This document shows positions 7,214 through 10,732 of a stretch of DNA of 10,732 nucleotides, piece after piece. Every line of letters starts with the position of its first letter. Position 1 is the first letter of the stretch. Source of the stretch: Bacteroidota bacterium. Lineage in GTDB: Bacteria > Bacteroidota > Bacteroidia > Cytophagales > Hymenobacteraceae. The notes under the pieces were generated by a model. The model was not told the DNA's origin, ran no database searches, and saw nothing but the letters and a program-made list of their open reading frames with translations. Made by a program: the position numbers and the translations under genes. Location of the stretch: the NCBI GenBank assembly GCA_023424725.1, contig JAFADQ010000247.1:1-10732 (forward strand), read 5' to 3'.

Positions 7214-8626
7214 ATGGCACAACGACCTGTCATTTTTTGGTTCCGGAACGACCTCCGGCTGCACGACAACGAGGCTTTGTATAAAGCCGCGCAGGCCACG
7301 CAGCATGTAGTGCCGGTGTATTGTTTCGATCCGCGCCAGTTTGGTATTACTACGTTTAGTTTACAGAAAACCGGCCGTTTCCGTACCAAATTCCTCCTCG
7401 AGAGCCTGGCCGATCTGCGTGTTTCCCTGCAGAAAATAGGTTCTAACCTTATTATAAGGATGGGGCGGCCCGAAGAGGTGCTGCTTGAGCTGGCACAGGA
7501 GCTGAACGCCACCGATGTATACTATACCCGCAAGCTGGCCCACGACGAAATAGACGTTGAAGACGCGCTAAACCAGCGGCTAAAAGAAGAAGGAATTACA
7601 CCTCATCCGTTTTGGGGAAATACGCTTTTTCAGCCCGAAGACCTGCCTTTTAGCATAGACGATATGCCCGGCACGTTTACGGAGTTTAAAAAGCAGGTAT
7701 TAACGGTTGCGCCTGTGCGAAAAGCCTTGCCCGCGCCGCAACGCTTGGCCGCGGTTTCGCGCATTCCGGAAGGCGAAATACCTACTTTGCCGCGCCTGGG
7801 TTTTCCGGATAAACCAGCCGATAAACGCGCCGTGCTGAGCTTTAAGGGCGGCGAGCACGAAGGATTAATCCGGGTAGAAGAGTTTATTTGGGAGCGCGAT
7901 TTGGTAAGCTGCTGCAAAAACACGCGTAACGGCTTGCTGGGTTCTAACTATTCGTCTAAAATATCGCCCTGGTTATCTAACGGGTCTTTATCGCCGAGGT
8001 TTGTTTACTGGCAGGTGCGCGATTACGAGCTGGAAAGAGTGGCCAACGAAAGCACTGCCTGGGTTATTCAGGAGTTGTTAGGCCGCGATTTTTTCCGGTT
8101 TATTGCGCTTAAGTATGGCACAAGGCTGTTTCAGGAAGAAGGCATAAAAGGCCGCGACAAGCACCAGCCCGAAGACCTGGAGAAATTTAAAGACTGGAAA
8201 AAGGGCCGCACCGGCATTCCGTTTATAGATGCCAACATAAAAGAGCTTAACGCTACCGGCTTTATCAGTTTCAGGGGCAGGCAAACAGTGGCCAGCTTTC
8301 TGGTAAACGACCTGCACATAAACTGGCTGATGGGAGCCGAGTATTTCGAATCGCGGCTGATAGATTTTGATGTGGCCAGCAACTACGGCAACTGGAATTA
8401 CGTGGCCGGCGTAGCCAACAACCCCGATCGCCACATTAACGTGCTCGACCAGGCAAAAGCCCTTGACCCCGATGGCGCTTATGTAAAGCACTGGCTGCCC
8501 GAACTGGAACATGTGCCTGCCGCTAAAGTGCACGAGCCTTGGTTGCTAAACAAAACCGAGCAGGAATTATATGGCGTTAGAATTGGCGAAGATTATCCCG
8601 AGCCGGTTGTAGAGCTGGAGTTTTAG
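7214..8626 (+). CDS. DASH-type cryptochrome / photolyase family flavoprotein
   Basis: The product is 470 aa, within the usual Cry-DASH range. The N-terminal photolyase domain (about 5-135) has WFRNDLRLHDNEAL, VYCFDPRQFG, KTGRFRTKFLLESLADLR and GRPEEVL, all typical of the DASH branch. The C-terminal FAD domain (about 200-465) has YSSKISPWLSNGSLSPR (246-262), RDFFRFIALKYG, GIPFIDANIKELNATGF, RGRQTVASFL, and YGNWNYVAG, ending with the DASH-like DPDGAYVKHWLPEL. Family members bind FAD, usually with a folate antenna, and repair UV-induced pyrimidine dimers (often in single-stranded DNA) or act in light sensing. Several consensus positions differ: Gly290 where LIWRD has Trp, Phe353 where MSNRGRQ has Asn, and N-W-L at 370-372 where D-W-R is usual. 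Activity is therefore uncertain. A terminator repeat starts at its stop codon. Confidence 0.93.
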   Translation: MAQRPVIFWFRNDLRLHDNEALYKAAQATQHVVPVYCFDPRQFGITTFSLQKTGRFRTKFLLESLADLRVSLQKIGSNLIIRMGRPEEVLLELAQELNATDVYYTRKLAHDEIDVEDALNQRLKEEGITPHPFWGNTLFQPEDLPFSIDDMPGTFTEFKKQVLTVAPVRKALPAPQRLAAVSRIPEGEIPTLPRLGFPDKPADKRAVLSFKGGEHEGLIRVEEFIWERDLVSCCKNTRNGLLGSNYSSKISPWLSNGSLSPRFVYWQVRDYELERVANESTAWVIQELLGRDFFRFIALKYGTRLFQEEGIKGRDKHQPEDLEKFKDWKKGRTGIPFIDANIKELNATGFISFRGRQTVASFLVNDLHINWLMGAEYFESRLIDFDVASNYGNWNYVAGVANNPDRHINVLDQAKALDPDGAYVKHWLPELEHVPAAKVHEPWLLNKTEQELYGVRIGEDYPEPVVELEF

Positions 8627-8670
8627 GCTGCAACGGCCAAAAAAATGGCCACGGCAGCTTTTGAATTTCT
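8623..8670 (+). repeat. Hairpin repeat copy A, overlapping the cryptochrome stop codon
   Basis: The 48-bp copy starts at TTAGGCTG (which includes the TAG stop), runs through CGGCCAAAAAAATGG and GGCAG, and ends AATTTCT. It matches copy B (9716-9760): the first 35 bases differ at 4 positions, all transitions, followed by a 3-bp length difference and a shared AATTTCT. Copies A and B bracket the AT-rich hydrolase gene. Confidence 0.8.
8627..8662 (+). terminator. Intrinsic terminator after the cryptochrome gene
   Basis: The outer stem GCTGC (8627-8631) pairs with GCAGC (8654-8658). The inner stem GGCCA (8635-8639) pairs with TGGCC (8646-8650). A 3/3-nt internal loop separates them, the apical loop is A6, and TTTT follows at 8659-8662. 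It begins at the base directly after the stop codon. Confidence 0.7.
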
Positions 8671-8738
8671 AAACTTAGCGTTTGGGCTTTTACAACACAC
8701 TTTGATGTACTTAAAATAACGTGTTGAAAGAAACAAGA

Positions 8739-9674
8739 ATGTGGGGGAAAAGATGCATTTGGTTTTTGATAGCACTCGTTGTTTTATTAAATGTTGTAGC
8801 CATTTTTCATTCTTATAAATTCACTCATTTTTCTAACAATAAATTAGAAAAAACGAAAGCACCCGATACACTTGCTCCTCAACAAAAATTAAAAACTTTG
8901 CTGTTAGGTGTAAGCAATCCGAGGCCTGAAAACAAAACGTTTCCATCAACTACCTACCGCACAATTAAACTTAATAGTAACAGAGAAATTGAAGGTTGGA
9001 TAATTAATGCAGATAGCTCAAAGGGTACCGTTATCTTGTTTCATGGGTTTAGCGGAGAAAAGTCTTCGATGCTTGACAAAGCAACTATTTTCAGAGAACT
9101 AGGATACAATACTTTTCTAATCGACTTTATGGGTTCCGGTGGCTCAGAAGGAAACCAAACTACAATTGGGTTTTTAGAAGCAAAACAAGTGAAAACTTGC
9201 TTTGATTATCTGGCAAGCACCGGAGAAAAGAATATTTACCTGTTCGGAACTTCGATGGGTGCCGTTGCTATTATGAAGTCAATCAGCGATTATAATATTA
9301 ATCCTAAAGGGGTAATAATTGAATGTCCGTTTGGCTCGATGTATAAGACTGTTTGCGCGCGGTTTAAGATGATGAACGCGCCAACATTTCCTATGGCAGC
9401 ACTTCTGGTTTTTTGGGGCGGAGTTCAAAACGGTTTTTGGGCTTTCGGCCATAATCCCTCCCAATACGCAAAGAAAATCTTTCAGCCTACACTTTTACTT
9501 TATGGAGCGGAAGATGAAAAAGTAAGTCAGGAAGAAATTGACGAGATTTTTGCAAACCTGGCCGGAAAGAAAAAACTAAAAGTTTATAAAGAAGCTGGGC
9601 ATGAAAATTACCTGAATAAGTATAGAGAAGAGTGGCTATATGATGTAAAACAGTTTTTAAAGGCCGCCAGTTAA
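8739..9674 (+). CDS. Membrane-anchored alpha/beta hydrolase (serine hydrolase fold)
   Basis: The product is 311 aa from ATG 8739 (317 aa if GTG 8721 is used; residue numbers here are for the ATG form). I prefer the ATG because a purine-rich stretch (GAAAGAAACAAGA) precedes it. Residues about 5-24 are one hydrophobic helix (WFLIALVVLLNVVAIF) acting as an uncleaved N-terminal anchor. The alpha/beta-hydrolase core follows: oxyanion HGF (102-104), nucleophile elbow GTSMG with Ser172, acid Asp259 in YGAEDEKV, and His288 in EAGHENY. The full triad is present, so it is probably active; substrate is unknown, and esterase or lysophospholipase-like activity is a guess. The gene is clearly AT-richer than its neighbours: hand counts give 16/60, 23/60, 23/60 and 23/60 G+C in four lines, against 31/60 and 37/60 in the cryptochrome gene. 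Together with the flanking repeats this suggests acquisition by transfer. Confidence 0.88.
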   Translation: MWGKRCIWFLIALVVLLNVVAIFHSYKFTHFSNNKLEKTKAPDTLAPQQKLKTLLLGVSNPRPENKTFPSTTYRTIKLNSNREIEGWIINADSSKGTVILFHGFSGEKSSMLDKATIFRELGYNTFLIDFMGSGGSEGNQTTIGFLEAKQVKTCFDYLASTGEKNIYLFGTSMGAVAIMKSISDYNINPKGVIIECPFGSMYKTVCARFKMMNAPTFPMAALLVFWGGVQNGFWAFGHNPSQYAKKIFQPTLLLYGAEDEKVSQEEIDEIFANLAGKKKLKVYKEAGHENYLNKYREEWLYDVKQFLKAAS

Positions 9675-9689
9675 TACATTAATTGCTAT

Positions 9690-9699
9690 AAAACGTTTT
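9690..9699. other. AAAACGTTTT palindrome in the hydrolase 3' region
   Basis: A 10-bp perfect palindrome lies 15 bp after the hydrolase stop within a very AT-rich stretch (9675-9715). With no loop it is a poor terminator, but it could be part of an insertion boundary or a protein-binding site. Little more can be said. Confidence 0.3.
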
Positions 9700-9715
9700 A
9701 ATATTTAATTGAATG

Positions 9716-9760
9716 TTAGGCTGTAGCGGCCAAAAAAATGGTCATGGCAGGGCAATTTCT
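9716..9760 (+). repeat. Hairpin repeat copy B, abutting the 55-aa gene's stop codon
   Basis: The 45-bp copy starts TTAGGCTGTAGC, contains CGGCCAAAAAAATGG, continues to GGCAG (9750), and ends AATTTCT (9754-9760). The base after it is the first of the stop codon (9761-9763, minus strand) of the 55-aa gene. The inner stem GGCCA/TGGTC and outer stem CTGT/GCAG still fold in plus-strand RNA using two G-U pairs. It probably serves as terminator for the hydrolase, the 55-aa gene, or both. Confidence 0.75.
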
Positions 9761-9928
9761 CTACTGCCTTTGCCTGAACTGATCCAGAACTATGTTGCAG
9801 GCCAGAGCGGCCGCGGCAAAAATCAGTACGATTTCCCAATGTGGCTGTTTGGCTAATTTAAGCAGCAAACCTGCGGCGGCCAGTAAACCACCCGTTACGT
9901 ACAAAACTTTACTCCAGTCAGGCTTCAT
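9761..9928 (-). CDS. Small two-helix membrane protein (55 aa), unknown function
   Basis: ATG at 9928 opens a 55-aa frame ending in TAG at 9761. The protein starts MKPDWSKVLY and has two hydrophobic segments: about residues 8-25 (LYVTGGLLAAAGLLLKLA) and 32-49 (EIVLIFAAAALACNIVLD). A short K-Q-P-H-W turn joins them, and the C-terminus is polar (QFRQRQ). A hairpin of two membrane helices in the inner membrane is expected. The short layout 'G..LLKxxxxxHW' faintly recalls the N-terminal membrane pair of GldL-like proteins, but I do not claim homology. It begins 11 bp after the stop of the upstream alpha/beta hydrolase gene on the same strand, so the two are very likely one operon. Codon usage and GC resemble that hydrolase. 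The 3' end abuts hairpin repeat copy B. Confidence 0.6.
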   Translation of the reverse strand: MKPDWSKVLYVTGGLLAAAGLLLKLAKQPHWEIVLIFAAAALACNIVLDQFRQRQ

Positions 9929-9939
9929 AACGCGGCGAA

Positions 9940-10732
9940 TTACAATCCGAACCGTACCCAGGTAGAGATGTTCCGGATAAGGTACATGGGCACATTGTTA
10001 GGCTGCTGAAACTCGGCGGGTGTGCTGCCGGCTTTGCCCTCCTGCATTAAATGGTTCAGGTTAGAATATAATACCGGCGTGTATTGCGTGCCGCGGTGGT
10101 GCAGGCTTCGCTGCCACATTTCCAGATCCTGAAGCGTAACCTGGTAATCGCGCTCGGGGTGCAGCACCATAATGCGCTGCGGAAGCGAGCGGGCCACATA
10201 GCCCTGGTTATATTCGCGCAAATCGAGCCAATAAGATGCCGGAAGCCCCATTGGCAGGCTATCAGAAGGCATATTTGTAGAAAGAGTAAAGCTTCTTACA
10301 TTGCCCACTTGTAGCCGAAGGTTATTTAAAGCGGCTGCATCGCCGGGTTTGCGGTATTTGGCCAGCGAATATTCGTATTCTTTCCTTTCCAGAAGGTAGT
10401 CCTGCACGGGTCTTACGGGCGTGGCCATCAAAATAATTCCGTTTAGCTCGGGAGCAGATTGCGCGATTCGCGGCGCCATTATTCCGCCGTAGCCATGGCC
10501 CAGCACAAAAAGCTTTTGGCTGTTTATCCCGGGTAGTTTTGAGGCAAAGCGTATGGCGGCTACGGCATCGTCTACTACTTCTTGCTGTACTGTGAAATCT
10601 GGTATTTTATCGAAAATTTCGGTGCCGTAAACTTGTGTGCGGTTATCGTAGCGAACGGTAGCAACGCCTTGCGCTGCCAAACCGAGTGCAATATCACGGA
10701 AAGGTTTGTTAGCGCCTACGGTCATGTCTTTA
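9940..10732 (-). CDS. Alpha/beta hydrolase lacking the nucleophilic serine, partial (N-terminus outside the window)
   Basis: The frame is open to the right edge; the first internal Met is at 10725, and residue numbers here count from it. It is not the true start: KDMTVGANKPFRDIA matches the segment that normally follows the oxyanion GSGPNDRD motif of YqkD-like or lysophospholipase-like alpha/beta hydrolases, so about 100 or more residues lie outside. Visible parts are VATVRYDNRT, the nucleophile elbow LGHGYGG (75-81), Asp193 in ERDYQVT, and His225 in NLNHLM. The elbow has Gly78 (GGC at 10494-10492) where GxSxG requires Ser, whereas Asp and His are kept. One base change (AGC to GGC) would explain it. 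The enzyme may be inactive or have another role. The C-terminal pattern STPAEFQQPNNVP is typical of the family. The 55-aa membrane-protein gene follows after 11 bp. Confidence 0.88.
   Translation of the reverse strand, partial: KDMTVGANKPFRDIALGLAAQGVATVRYDNRTQVYGTEIFDKIPDFTVQQEVVDDAVAAIRFASKLPGINSQKLFVLGHGYGGIMAPRIAQSAPELNGIILMATPVRPVQDYLLERKEYEYSLAKYRKPGDAAALNNLRLQVGNVRSFTLSTNMPSDSLPMGLPASYWLDLREYNQGYVARSLPQRIMVLHPERDYQVTLQDLEMWQRSLHHRGTQYTPVLYSNLNHLMQEGKAGSTPAEFQQPNNVPMYLIRNISTWVRFGL

Noticed and set aside
8693..8726. CAACAC/GTGTTG inverted repeat overlapping the alternative GTG start of the hydrolase
   Set aside because: It is only 6 bp with a 22-nt spacer in AT-rich DNA. It could mask the GTG start but is too weak to call as a regulatory hairpin.
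8623..9722. Integron gene-cassette interpretation of the bracketed hydrolase (both repeats start TTAGGC, and copy B is preceded by G, giving GTTAGGC)
   Set aside because: The hydrolase 3' region shows no RYYYAAC partner or attC-like paired core sites. Copy A is preceded by T rather than G, and the similarity extends 45-48 bp beyond the core, which cassettes do not require.

Overview
The window looks like chromosomal DNA from a Bacteroidota bacterium, probably a Cytophagales member such as the Hymenobacteraceae; that family placement is inference. The evidence is two lipoproteins with Bacteroidota-style signal peptides, an SBBP-repeat beta-propeller protein, a DASH cryptochrome, weak Shine-Dalgarno sequences, and TAnnTTGC boxes next to gene starts that resemble the Bacteroidota -7 promoter element. 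No rRNA, tRNA, CRISPR array, transposase or phage gene was seen.

Layout. (1) Positions 1-1374, minus strand: the first 458 codons of a secreted protein built from 62-71-residue beta-propeller repeats; it runs off the left edge. (2) 1697-2430, plus strand: a small DUF2185/Imm33-type cytoplasmic protein, then a small cysteine-rich lipoprotein. (3) 2594-5551, plus: a full-length SNF2-family ATPase. (4) 5552-5985: a non-coding stretch with a dispersed repeat of the type that yields spurious 'HPERSEGP'-like translations, several small inverted repeats, and a strong bidirectional terminator. (5) 5986-6936, minus: a 316-aa lipoprotein divergent from (6) 7214-8626, plus: a DASH-type cryptochrome/photolyase. 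(7) 8739-9674, plus: an AT-rich, membrane-anchored alpha/beta hydrolase gene bracketed by two copies of a 45-48 bp hairpin repeat. (8) 9761-10732, minus: an alpha/beta hydrolase running off the right edge, followed 11 bp later by a 55-aa two-helix membrane protein gene.

The genes do not form one obvious pathway; most look like independent accessory or housekeeping functions. The most informative structure is at the right end. The cryptochrome gene and the 55-aa gene converge, and the hairpin repeat appears both directly after the cryptochrome stop codon and directly after the 55-aa gene's stop codon. The simplest reading is that one shared intergenic terminator was duplicated when the AT-rich hydrolase gene arrived between them. 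The right-edge hydrolase also lacks its nucleophilic serine (GHGYG instead of GxSxG) although its Asp and His are kept. The cryptochrome departs from family consensus at several positions around the flavin and substrate pocket. I found no convincing evidence for an entirely new multi-gene system.
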